Assembly: GCA_963697455.1 (NCBI GenBank)
Contig: CAVOOI010000035.1
Span: 124,001-188,000 of the forward strand
DNA length: 64,000 nucleotides
Source: JAFEDN01 sp963697455
Lineage (GTDB): Bacteria; Pseudomonadota; Gammaproteobacteria; Coxiellales; Coxiellaceae
Direction: 5' to 3'
In this document: positions 36,212 to 44,254 of the stretch, piece after piece
How positions within the stretch are numbered: position 1 is the first letter of the stretch
Layout: each line of letters opens with the position of its first letter
Program-made: the position numbers and the translations under genes
Notes under the pieces: generated by a model
What the model was told of the DNA's origin: nothing
Database searches by the model: none
What the model saw: only the letters and a program-made list of their open reading frames with translations

Positions 36212-37021
36212 CTATATAGTTGGTATTTCTCTAGATTCTGCTTCAACTAGTTGCAAGCATTTGAACATTGTTTGGGCGCCGTGCGATTTTGTTCTAAAAA
36301 TGCTAAACCAAGAATTGGAGGAAAGAATAGTTTGATGCTCTTTCCCTGATGCTCTTGAGTGTTGGTTAGTAGTGTCTAAACTCGAGCATATCGCTGCGTT
36401 AATCTGATCTCTGACAGTCTCAACAGGAGGCGCAGTCCATTGAACTTTAGGCTCAAAGTGTTTAGAAACTTTAGTTGTTGCCGTTACAACTGCGGTGCTA
36501 GCAAAGCTACCGGCTGCGCCACCAACTGCGGCTCCAATAGGACCGCCAAACCAGCTCCCTACAAAAGCGCCAAGCACGCTGGTAACTTTTTTCCCTATGA
36601 ACTTTCCGATGCTTTGGCTGGTTTGCCTAATGATTACGCTCAGATTTTTTCGAGCCCGTTCTTTATTATCTAAAGGAACTTTAACTTTTGCCTCACGAAT
36701 TTCCTTTATTTCATGTTTAAGATTATGGATAACTCTCATCCGCTGGAATGTAAGTATAGGCTTTCTGAAAAAGGAATTTTCTATCGTCATACCAACAGTC
36801 TTACCGCTACGATCTGTTGCCTCCATAAACAACATATTTGTACGGCGGCCGGTTTTTTCATCGTTTATATAATAGATGTTCATGCCATCTTCGATGGTAT
36901 AAGTTTCAAGCTGGGAGGGGACATAGTTTATAACTTTCCCTCTTTTTTCGAGGTATGCATCTAATAGCTTAGTTATTTTATCTTCCTTCTTTTCTTCATG
37001 CATATCTTTCATATCTTTCAC
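36212..37021 (-). CDS. Hypothetical protein with glycine-zipper membrane segment
   Basis: I do not recognise this 269-residue protein. The N-terminus is charged (KDMHEEKKEDKITKLLDAYLEKRGK), followed by an alpha/beta-like part containing IYYINDEKTGRRTNMLFMEATDRSG. Around residues 145-180 lies a Gly/Ala-rich hydrophobic stretch (VLGAFVGSWFGGPIGAAVGG, then AAGSFAS) with GxxxG-type spacing, like glycine-zipper proteins that insert into membranes. The C-terminus is polar and Ser/Thr-rich. The start is GTG at 37021 with AAGG 9 nt upstream; ATGs at 37012 and 37003 are alternatives. It is divergent from glyA and shares the intergenic region with it. Confidence 0.7.
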   Translation of the reverse strand: MKDMKDMHEEKKEDKITKLLDAYLEKRGKVINYVPSQLETYTIEDGMNIYYINDEKTGRRTNMLFMEATDRSGKTVGMTIENSFFRKPILTFQRMRVIHNLKHEIKEIREAKVKVPLDNKERARKNLSVIIRQTSQSIGKFIGKKVTSVLGAFVGSWFGGPIGAAVGGAAGSFASTAVVTATTKVSKHFEPKVQWTAPPVETVRDQINAAICSSLDTTNQHSRASGKEHQTILSSNSWFSIFRTKSHGAQTMFKCLQLVEAESREIPTI

Positions 37022-37090
37022 AGTATTTTACCTTTATTGAGTTAAAAATTTATCTTTAGCCAGGTATAATGTACTAAAAAGTGCAGGCAT

Positions 37091-37120
37091 TTGCAAATCG
37101 GGTTTAACATAACCTATACT
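37091..37120 (+). promoter_or_regulatory. Promoter of glyA-nrdR-nusB-phhA
   Basis: TTGCAA (37091-37096), an 18-bp spacer, then TATACT (37115-37120), 26 bp before the glyA ATG. An additional TATAAT lies at 37066-37071 without a matching -35. Confidence 0.6.
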
Positions 37121-37146
37121 TTTGCGCACCTTAACAGGAGACTGAT

Positions 37147-38403
37147 ATGTATCAATACGATTTAACGGTTGCCGGCTTTGATCCGGAATTATGGTCAGCG
37201 GTACAGGCTGAAGCGCAACGTGAAGAAGATGTCATGGAACTGATCGCTTCTGAAAATTATGTCAGCCCGCATGTTTTGGCGATGCAAGGCTCCATATTAA
37301 CCAATAAATACGCGGAAGGTTATCCTGGTAAACGTTATTATGGAGGTTGCCAGTGCGTAGACCGCGTTGAACAACTCGCTATCGACCGTGCCAAGCAATT
37401 GTTTGGGGCGGATTACGCGAATGTCCAGCCGCATTCCGGTTCCCAAGCTAACGCCGCTGCCTATATGGCTTTATTGAAACCGGGGGAAACTATACTGGGG
37501 ATGGCCCTTACCGAAGGCGGACATTTAACTCATGGCGCTAAGGTGAGTTTCTCCGGACAATTATATCATGCTGTCCAATATGGCTTAAATGGCGATGGAG
37601 AAATCGATTACGCCCAAGTGGCTGATTTAGCTAAGACGCATAATCCCAAAGTGATTGTCGCCGGATTTTCCGCTTATTCACGCCGAGTGGATTGGCAACG
37701 CTTTCGTGAAATTGCCGATAGCATCGGTGCTTATTTATTGGTGGATATGGCCCATGTAGCAGGCTTGGTAGCGGCTGGCGTTTATCCTTCTCCGGTACAA
37801 ATTGCAGATGTGACCACCACCACTACCCACAAAACCTTGCGTGGTCCACGTGCTGGCATGATTTTGGCTAAAGCCAATCCCGAGCTGGAAAAACGGCTGA
37901 ATATGGCTATTTTTCCTGCTACTCAAGGGGGCCCGCTCATGCACATTATTGCGGCTAAGGCAGTCGCCCTTAAAGAAGCCATGGAGCCTGGTTTCAAAAT
38001 CTATCAAGAGCAGGTGATTAACAACGCGCGGACCATGGCGGCAGTCGTGGTGCGGCGTGGGTTTCAAGTAGTTTCGGGCGGCACCGACAATCACATGTTT
38101 TTAGTCAGCTTTTTAAATAAAGACCTTACCGGAAAGGATGCCGAGGCGGCGTTGGGCCGGGCCAATATCACCGTGAATAAAAATACCGTCCCAGGCGAAA
38201 ATCGCTCGCCGTTCGTCACCAGCGGTTTGCGCATCGGGACCCCGGCAATGACTACCCGCGGCTTAGGAAAATTAGAGGCAGAGCAATTAGCGGGCTGGAT
38301 TTGTGATATATTAGACGACATCAACAATGAAACGGTCATCGCAGATGTACGTTTAAAAGTGTTGGAATTGTGCGGCAGTTTTCCGGTGTATAAGGTAGAT
38401 TAA
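37147..38403 (+). CDS. glyA: Serine hydroxymethyltransferase
   Basis: GlyA interconverts serine and glycine with transfer of a one-carbon unit to tetrahydrofolate, using PLP. The 418 residues show ELIASENYVSPHVLAMQGS, the PLP-binding block with Lys in VTTTTHKTLRGPRAGMI (around residue 229), and the late TSGLRIGTPAMTTRG motif. Length is normal. An AACAGGAG ribosome site precedes the ATG. It links to thyA (61.3 kb) through methylene-tetrahydrofolate. nrdR follows after 3 bp. Confidence 0.97.
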   Translation: MYQYDLTVAGFDPELWSAVQAEAQREEDVMELIASENYVSPHVLAMQGSILTNKYAEGYPGKRYYGGCQCVDRVEQLAIDRAKQLFGADYANVQPHSGSQANAAAYMALLKPGETILGMALTEGGHLTHGAKVSFSGQLYHAVQYGLNGDGEIDYAQVADLAKTHNPKVIVAGFSAYSRRVDWQRFREIADSIGAYLLVDMAHVAGLVAAGVYPSPVQIADVTTTTTHKTLRGPRAGMILAKANPELEKRLNMAIFPATQGGPLMHIIAAKAVALKEAMEPGFKIYQEQVINNARTMAAVVVRRGFQVVSGGTDNHMFLVSFLNKDLTGKDAEAALGRANITVNKNTVPGENRSPFVTSGLRIGTPAMTTRGLGKLEAEQLAGWICDILDDINNETVIADVRLKVLELCGSFPVYKVD

Positions 38404-38406
38404 CTC

Positions 38407-38868
38407 ATGTTTTGTCCATATTGTTCGACTCAAGAGACTAAAGTAATCGACTCTCGTTTGGTGGATGAGGGAACTCAGGTGCGCCGCCGTCGCGAATGTA
38501 TCAGTTGCGCGGAAAGATTCACTACCTTAGAAACGGCTACCTTAGTTTTACCATTACTGATTAAACGCGACGGCAGGCGTTGTGCGTTTGAAACCGAAAA
38601 ATTGCGGATGGGGATCGTGCGTGCGGTAGAGAAACGCCCCGTGACTTCGGAACAGATTGAAGCAGTGATTCGGCGGATTATCCATCAACTGCGCAACGTG
38701 GGCGAGCGGGAAATCACTTCAGAAAAATTAGGCGAACTGGTCATGAATGAACTGCGGCAATTAGATAAAGTAGCTTATGTGCGCTTTGCATCGGTATACC
38801 GTAGTTTCCAAGACGTAGATGCATTTCATAAAGAAATTCAGCGATTAATGAAGAGTAGCGATGACTAA
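38407..38868 (+). CDS. nrdR: Transcriptional repressor NrdR
   Basis: NrdR represses ribonucleotide reductase genes in response to dNTP status. The 153 residues begin with a zinc ribbon (MFCPYCSTQETKVIDSR ... RRRRECISCAERFTT-like), followed by an ATP-cone domain (LIKRDGRRCAFETEKLRMGI ... YVRFASVYRSFQD). Both length and order are standard, as is the glyA-nrdR-nusB neighbourhood. It overlaps nusB by 8 bases. Confidence 0.96.
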   Translation: MFCPYCSTQETKVIDSRLVDEGTQVRRRRECISCAERFTTLETATLVLPLLIKRDGRRCAFETEKLRMGIVRAVEKRPVTSEQIEAVIRRIIHQLRNVGEREITSEKLGELVMNELRQLDKVAYVRFASVYRSFQDVDAFHKEIQRLMKSSDD

Positions 38869-39295
38869 AAAAATTCACCACAGTAAACATTATTCGCGTT
38901 GTTGCGCCGTGCAAGCTTTATATCAATGGCACCATACCCAACATAGCGCGCCGGAAATAATCGAACAATTTACCGAGGCAGAATATCTAAAGCAAACCGA
39001 TCGTAAATATTTTAAAAAATTAGTCTCCGGCATTGTCGGGCAACAAGAGGCTTTAGACGAATTATTAAAACCCTTTTTAGATAGAGAAATGTCCGCATTG
39101 ACCCCGGTTGAATTGGCCATTTTGCGTCTAGCTGCATTTGAATTAGTGCATTGTCCGGAAGTCCCCTTCAAAGTAGTGATTAATGAGGCTTTAGAGATTG
39201 CCAAAGATTATGGCGCCGACCAAAGTTATAAATATGTTAATGCAATTTTAGATGCACTAGCTGCCAAAGTCCGGGTGGAACACAATAATGTCTAA
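38861..39295 (+). CDS. nusB: Transcription antitermination protein NusB
   Basis: NusB works with NusE (S10), NusA and NusG in rRNA antitermination. The 144-residue all-helical protein has SRCCAVQALYQWHHT at the N-terminus and the conserved ILRLAAFEL...VPFKVVINEALEIAKDYGADQSYKYVNAILD block. The ribH/ribE genes that often precede nusB are absent. It overlaps phhA by 8 bases, so nrdR-nusB-phhA are probably translationally coupled. Confidence 0.95.
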   Translation: MTKKIHHSKHYSRCCAVQALYQWHHTQHSAPEIIEQFTEAEYLKQTDRKYFKKLVSGIVGQQEALDELLKPFLDREMSALTPVELAILRLAAFELVHCPEVPFKVVINEALEIAKDYGADQSYKYVNAILDALAAKVRVEHNNV

Positions 39296-40064
39296 ATACG
39301 TAGCAAAAAAGCCCGATAAAAACGGGCATATTCATTTTACCGCTGAAGAAAACCAGACTTGGGGGCGACTGCTCGAGAGGCAAATGCAGGTAGTCCAAAA
39401 CCGTGCCTGCGATGAGTTTATTCTCGGCTTAAAAAAACTGAATTTTCCGCAAAACCGAATCCCGCAATGTAACGAGGTCAGCGAAGTGTTACAAGCGGCT
39501 ACCGGTTGGTCGGTCGTACCGGTTGCGGCGATCATTCCGCTTGCCGAATTTTTCCGGTTATTGGCTAATCGGCAATTTCCTGCCGCGAGTTTTATTCGCC
39601 GTCCGGAAGATTTGGATTATTTGCAAGAACCGGATATATTTCACGAATATTTTGGACATTGTCCGTTGTTAACGCACCCTGCTTATGCTGATTTTGTGCA
39701 ATGGTACGGTGAGACAGTCTTAAGCATGCCCAGCCGCTTGCAATCATTATTGGGCAGACTGTTTTGGTTCACCATTGAATTTGGCCTTGTGGAAACTACC
39801 CAGGGATTAAGAGTATATGGTGGAGGTATTCTTTCTTCTTTCACAGAAACGGTTTACGCCCTAGAAAATCCGGAAGTGCAACGCTTGGAATTTAATATAT
39901 TAAAAATCCTAGATTCTTCCTATCGATACGACCAAATTCAAACTCAATATTTTGTTTTAAAAAATTTAAATCAGTTATTTAGCCTTAAAGATGAGCGCAT
40001 CGTCAATTTAGTCAAAGCCGTCGCCATGGGCGCCAATCCCGATGACGATTTCCTTATTTGCTAA
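39288..40064 (+). CDS. phhA: Phenylalanine-4-hydroxylase
   Basis: This non-haem iron, tetrahydropterin-dependent enzyme turns phenylalanine into tyrosine. The 258 residues match the single-domain bacterial form: RRPEDLDYLQEPDIFHEYFGHCPLLTHPAY contains the two iron-binding histidines (around 119 and 124), and FTIEFGLVE supplies the Glu ligand (around 165). In Legionella the homologue feeds tyrosine and homogentisate-melanin metabolism; here the location behind nusB may simply reflect operon read-through. No terminator is seen; a MITE follows. Confidence 0.93.
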   Translation: MSKYVAKKPDKNGHIHFTAEENQTWGRLLERQMQVVQNRACDEFILGLKKLNFPQNRIPQCNEVSEVLQAATGWSVVPVAAIIPLAEFFRLLANRQFPAASFIRRPEDLDYLQEPDIFHEYFGHCPLLTHPAYADFVQWYGETVLSMPSRLQSLLGRLFWFTIEFGLVETTQGLRVYGGGILSSFTETVYALENPEVQRLEFNILKILDSSYRYDQIQTQYFVLKNLNQLFSLKDERIVNLVKAVAMGANPDDDFLIC

Positions 40065-40084
40065 GGAGTTGCAAGTATTGAGAG

Positions 40085-40260
40085 CAATGGCACTAAGTTA
40101 AGGAAAAACACATATTATTCCCTCCCTCTCCAAGGGGGAGGGTTAGGGTGGGGGTGGTTAAAAATAAAAAAAACCAATAAAAAACATTTCATTGATTACC
40201 CCCATCCTAACCTTCCCCCTGAAAGGGGGAAGGAACAATACGCTTAACTTAGTGCCATTG
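40085..40260. mobile_element. IS4-like MITE, copy 2 (176 bp, 10-bp target duplication)
   Basis: Perfect 18-bp TIRs, CAATGGCACTAAGTTAAG at 40085-40102 and the complement at 40243-40260. The flanking GTATTGAGAG is present at 40075-40084 and 40261-40270, a 10-bp target duplication. Inside are facing arms of the CCCTCCCTCTCCAAGGGGGAGGG type, related to copy 1, around an AT-rich loop. It has no coding capacity. Confidence 0.88.
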
Positions 40261-40283
40261 GTATTGAGAGTATACTGCCGAGC

Positions 40284-40343
40284 AGCAATTCTCGGTGAAT
40301 ATAAATCAGGAAACAGTTCTCGCTTCAGCGGGAATTGCTGTGG
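40284..40343. repeat. AGCAATTC-type palindrome
   Basis: GAGCAGCAATTCTCGG and CTCGCTTCAGCGGGAATTGCTG lie as partly complementary arms just after MITE copy 2, at the end of the membrane protein gene. It is related to the palindrome at 34643-34690. Confidence 0.5.
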
Positions 40344-41734
40344 TGAGTGAGTCGTTCTTTATATTCTGGAGGATAAGCCGCCCTCGGAGTAAACAAGCAA
40401 CAAAGACCAAATAAACCGGAATGCTCTTTTTCAATCCGCCACTTTTCTTGAAGATAGCGGATGTGGCTGTCAATTGATCTTTTATATATCTTCGAATTGT
40501 TTACGCCGATAGGTATTCCTATAATCATCATCATACAGAAGATATCTAGTGAACCGAAACCATAATCAATCTGGCTATGCGTTTTAAGCATTTGCAGGAT
40601 TTTACTAATAGCCGCAAAGGGTAGAAAGGTAGATTTAATAAATCTAGAGTGACCATTAAGCCAATGGGTTAAAAAACTATAAGAACTTGCTGGGCTTGAC
40701 TCAGCAAGTAATCCAGATCGTATTTGGATTGACCGTAGGCCAATTCCCAATGAAATTATACTGGATATAATCCCCAAAATTCCCGAAGTTGACGGCAAAC
40801 GGCGGCTTGAAAGCGTAAGGCCCGCGCCGCTGATCAAAATCTCTTGAAGAATTTCTATTTTGATTTCACTGGAAGAAGTGAGTGGCGCAGAATATTTTTC
40901 GAATACGGATAGAAATCGAGAGGCTGTATTAGTTAAGAAAACTAAGATGCCGGCAATTATCATTGCAGTATTTAGTGGAAAATCATCAATGGAAAAAGCA
41001 AAGTTGGCACTGAGTTCTTCGGCTAAAGAATATAAATAAAAAATACCCATTGAAGTGTAATATGCAGAAAGGATTGCAAATAACTTAATTATCTGCAAAC
41101 TGATGATCGGATTGTTGAATATATCCTGTAAAGTTGCTCCGCAGTTTCCAAGCCATTTTTTTAAGAAATTCATAAATTTTTTAATCAGCGGAGTAAAAAT
41201 TATGTGCGAATAAACAATTCCCAATTCTGTGGTGAGTATCGCAGCAATAGACCCTATTATTCTTCCAGGGATCGATCGGCCAAAAGCATTCAGGACGCCT
41301 ACTGTGCCATTGGCTGAGGTAATGCCAAACGCAAGGTAAGGAGGAATATAACTGATATAGCCTAGCATGCGGTCTAATTTTAAAGAGGTAGTTGAATTCT
41401 CCATTAAGGACTCATAGAAATTTTGCGATTCTTCCGCTAGATTGTAGAGGAAAAAATCGTTGGTTAAACTATTGAATGCGAAATATATAGCCATCACATA
41501 GCAAGCGGTTAAAATTTCAGGATAAGATTCTGAATCTTGAAGGGGTGCAATTAAAAGCTTCGTTATTTCAAAGATGGTAAGATAATTAAAATAATTGTTG
41601 GAAAAATCTCCGGCTTTTGGAGCAAAAGCATGATAAGCGGCAAGTATTTTTTTGGGAGTGCTCTGGTATAATTGGGGTTCTATTAGTGGAACTTGAATAG
41701 AATGTAATGATTCAGTTTCGGGCGACTGCTTCAT
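40325..41734 (-). CDS. Polytopic membrane protein of unknown function
   Basis: The 469-residue protein (from ATG 41734) has roughly eight or more hydrophobic segments, such as ILTACYVMAIYFAFNSL, IIGSIAAILTTELGIVY, ILSAYYTSMGIFYLYSLAE, TAMIIAGILVFLTNTAS, GILGIISSIISLGIGL and IFCMMMIIGIPIGV, with a polar N-terminal 60 residues and a Cys-containing basic tail. I recognise no family. A longer form from TTG 41758 would overlap the upstream regulator; the ATG just after the regulator's stop is more likely. It is the third gene of an MFS-regulator-membrane protein operon. Confidence 0.75.
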   Translation of the reverse strand: MKQSPETESLHSIQVPLIEPQLYQSTPKKILAAYHAFAPKAGDFSNNYFNYLTIFEITKLLIAPLQDSESYPEILTACYVMAIYFAFNSLTNDFFLYNLAEESQNFYESLMENSTTSLKLDRMLGYISYIPPYLAFGITSANGTVGVLNAFGRSIPGRIIGSIAAILTTELGIVYSHIIFTPLIKKFMNFLKKWLGNCGATLQDIFNNPIISLQIIKLFAILSAYYTSMGIFYLYSLAEELSANFAFSIDDFPLNTAMIIAGILVFLTNTASRFLSVFEKYSAPLTSSSEIKIEILQEILISGAGLTLSSRRLPSTSGILGIISSIISLGIGLRSIQIRSGLLAESSPASSYSFLTHWLNGHSRFIKSTFLPFAAISKILQMLKTHSQIDYGFGSLDIFCMMMIIGIPIGVNNSKIYKRSIDSHIRYLQEKWRIEKEHSGLFGLCCLFTPRAAYPPEYKERLTHHSNSR

Positions 41735-41736
41735 GA

Positions 41737-42369
41737 TTAAATTTTTTTTCGATGCCAAATAACCGGCGCAGCGCTGAGAATTTTCGTATCGTAAATATTA
41801 AGCAGTGTAGCTGTGGTTTTGTAATTGGTGCAAGATGCGGTGAAAGTTGCGGGTTTTGATCCAGGTTGGAGTAAGCGGGTAATAATTTGATTTTGCTCTA
41901 ATTCCAAAATGCAAATGACGCCTAAGTATTGTTCTATGGTTTTCTCAGAGCATTGAACACCCCCAACCGTATCTCCAATCGAGAAAAAAGGTTCCATGGC
42001 ATCGTCGGCTATAGTGAGTACGATTGAATGCGGGTTATTGTGTTTAAAGAACTGAATCTCCTGATGAATCCGTTCTTCCATTTGGAAGAAATTGAGTAAT
42101 TCGTGATTTTTTTCAAAGGACCGTGGAGGTAAACCTAAACCATGTAATAACCATTCCACCGAACAAAGCCAGCTTTCTTGTTTAAGCGCGGCAATTAATC
42201 GCAGTGCACCTTTAGCAGTGAGAATACTTTTGCCTTGTTCCCAACTTTGCAGAGTGTTGGCGCTGATATTATGTCTTTGCTCAAATTCACGCCGGGTATG
42301 AATGCCTGCCAACATTCGGGCTCTTTTTAAACGTTCACCTGGTGAATTCAGAGAAGTGATTATTTTCAT
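41737..42369 (-). CDS. XRE-type HTH regulator with S24/LexA-like C-terminal domain, catalytic Ser apparently replaced
   Basis: The 210-residue protein has an N-terminal helix-turn-helix (about 10-65: SPGERLKRARMLAGIHTRREF and ISANTLQSWEQGKS) and a C-terminal S24 peptidase-like fold (about 115-205). In active S24 proteins the motif is (G/D)DSMEP...GD; here it reads IADDAMEPFFSIGDTVGG, with Ala where the nucleophile Ser normally sits, so autocleavage is probably lost. The family includes phage CI-like and stress repressors. It lies 2 bp after the MFS gene and just before the membrane protein gene, suggesting local control of this operon. Confidence 0.85.
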   Translation of the reverse strand: MKIITSLNSPGERLKRARMLAGIHTRREFEQRHNISANTLQSWEQGKSILTAKGALRLIAALKQESWLCSVEWLLHGLGLPPRSFEKNHELLNFFQMEERIHQEIQFFKHNNPHSIVLTIADDAMEPFFSIGDTVGGVQCSEKTIEQYLGVICILELEQNQIITRLLQPGSKPATFTASCTNYKTTATLLNIYDTKILSAAPVIWHRKKI

Positions 42370-42371
42370 AT

Positions 42372-43934
42372 TTATTTTGGTTGGGTTGAAGAGGGGCGAA
42401 TCATCATTGCGCTGATAATTAACCCGGCGATGGTGAGCCCGGTAGTGAGTAACATGTTAACAGATATTCCATGCACGAAAGCTGAGCGCAAAGTATCGAG
42501 TAGGTGAGGAATATTTTCGGTAGGAAACGCATGCAGTTGGGCGGCGTTATAATGTGGAGTATTCATGACCGCATGTAATACCGCGGTCTGTGAAGCATTG
42601 ATACGCCAAGCTTGAGTGGTTAATAAAGTGGTCAGTTGACGTTGACCAAACGCAATGATGATTGCCGAGCTAAAAATAAGTCCAAGGGTATTGCCTATAC
42701 AACCAAACATCGCGAATGCACTCGATGCAGTGCTGAGTAAATCAGGAGAAATACTGCGCATCATCGTCACGTTTAAAGCTGGAAAACTTAAGCCTCCGCC
42801 TACGCCAAATAGTGCTAAGGCCAACATCGGCATCCAGAGTGGGCTATGTTGGGTGCAAGCAGCAAAAATAAGCAATGCGATCATGGTTGCAATGCCGCCG
42901 GATAAGATTGGTACGCGTGCGTCCATTCGGTCCACTAATTTCCCACTATATACGGATAACCATGCAAACATAGCTGTCATAATTAAAAAGATAAAGCCCG
43001 CATTAAAGGCTGAATAATTTAAAGCGTTCTCTAAATAAAGTCCACCAATAATTAGAATGGTTGCAAAATTAAAACCCATAATCGCCTGGTTCAGCATGCA
43101 ACCCAAAAAAATCCGATTGCGGAACATTTCAAATTGGATCAGCGGATACTGTTGCCTGTGTTCAAATCCGATAAAAATCCCTAAGAAAATTAATGATACG
43201 CCGATGGCGGCCCAGAATTTTAAAGAAACGATTCCCCAAGCATTAATTTGATTCAATGCGACCATCAATATCACTAATGCTATGGCTATTAAACAGGCGC
43301 CGATATAATCCATAGGCTCATGGCTCAATCGTAACGGTTCGCGTTTGACCGACCATAAAATGATTGCGATCACCGGAATCCCGAGTGGTAAGTTTAAAAA
43401 GAAAATCCACCGCCAATTGAGCAGTTGGAGCACCACGCCACCAAAAGTAGGGCCAATGGCCAGGCCGATAGCAATTGCAGAAGTGAGTATGCCTAAAGCA
43501 AATCCGCGTTTATTTTCGGGGAAAGCCGTAAACACGAGGGTATATAATCCTGGTAAAAACAATGCCCCGCCGATGCCTTGAATCACTCGCCCTAAAATAA
43601 GGAACCAAGCGTGTACAGCCAGGCCGGTGAGAGCCGATCCCAACATGAATAACAGCGTACCCATTAAAAAAGTGCGGCGTTTACCAAATAAATCAGCGCA
43701 ACGCCCAGCGGTCAGCACGAATGCGCCCCAAGCCAATACATAAGCGCTAAGCGCCCATTGCACTGTGCTTAAGTCAGCATTGACGGCATGACCGATAGCG
43801 ATTAATGCAACGTTAACCGCCGTGAAGTCGATTTGAATCATAACTCCCAAAATACAAACAGCAAACAATATCCAACCAGATTTTTTGGATGCCGCCGTAT
43901 CGAGAACAGTTTCTTCAATTTGTGTAGTGATCAT
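42372..43934 (-). CDS. MFS transporter, DHA2 family
   Basis: The 520-residue, probably 14-TM protein has the motif D1 pattern (QIDFTAVNVALIAIGHAV), motif A (LTAGRCADLFGKRRTFLMG) and motif C region (AIGLAIGPTFGGVVLQLLNWRWIF). Family members export drugs and other lipophilic compounds. It heads an operon with an XRE/S24-like regulator and an unknown membrane protein, and is only distantly similar to the DHA2 transporter at 33.0-34.6 kb. Confidence 0.88.
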   Translation of the reverse strand: MITTQIEETVLDTAASKKSGWILFAVCILGVMIQIDFTAVNVALIAIGHAVNADLSTVQWALSAYVLAWGAFVLTAGRCADLFGKRRTFLMGTLLFMLGSALTGLAVHAWFLILGRVIQGIGGALFLPGLYTLVFTAFPENKRGFALGILTSAIAIGLAIGPTFGGVVLQLLNWRWIFFLNLPLGIPVIAIILWSVKREPLRLSHEPMDYIGACLIAIALVILMVALNQINAWGIVSLKFWAAIGVSLIFLGIFIGFEHRQQYPLIQFEMFRNRIFLGCMLNQAIMGFNFATILIIGGLYLENALNYSAFNAGFIFLIMTAMFAWLSVYSGKLVDRMDARVPILSGGIATMIALLIFAACTQHSPLWMPMLALALFGVGGGLSFPALNVTMMRSISPDLLSTASSAFAMFGCIGNTLGLIFSSAIIIAFGQRQLTTLLTTQAWRINASQTAVLHAVMNTPHYNAAQLHAFPTENIPHLLDTLRSAFVHGISVNMLLTTGLTIAGLIISAMMIRPSSTQPK

Positions 43935-44060
43935 GACGCAGAAAATGAGTATGTAAGTTTAATTGTTAAATTGTAGCACATTGCTTTTATCAGGCAAACT
44001 TATCAGCAATTCTCGCTACATTAAAGGGTTTCCAGCGATTCGCTCACTCTGTAGCGCATA

Positions 44061-44234
44061 GCCGAATTCGCCGCATTCGCCAGCGAACTTGACAACGGGT
44101 GGCGTGAGCGGTTTTTCGCACGGAATGGAGCTTCAGGAGCGTCAGCGAGTGAAGCGGAATGAGTACGGAAAACCGCCCACGCCAGGACCCGTTTTTTCAA
44201 AACCCGCGAGCAGGCGAATGTCGCCGAATTCGGC
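44061..44234. repeat. Nested palindromic repeat element, copy R3
   Basis: Outer arms GCCGAATTCGCCGCATTCGCC (44061-44081) and a near complement (44213-44234) enclose an inner stem GGGT-GGCGTG-GCGGTTTT facing AAAACCGC-CACGCC-ACCC, and a loop with GCGAGTGAAGCG and GAGTACGGAAAA. The layout matches copies R1 and R2 (the shared core includes GAGTACGGAAAA and AGGACCCG) while the stem sequences differ. It occupies most of the gene-free gap 43935-44254; an AGCAATTCTCGC fragment lies at 44006. Confidence 0.65.
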
Positions 44235-44254
44235 GGAGTGGGTTTTGCATCGAA

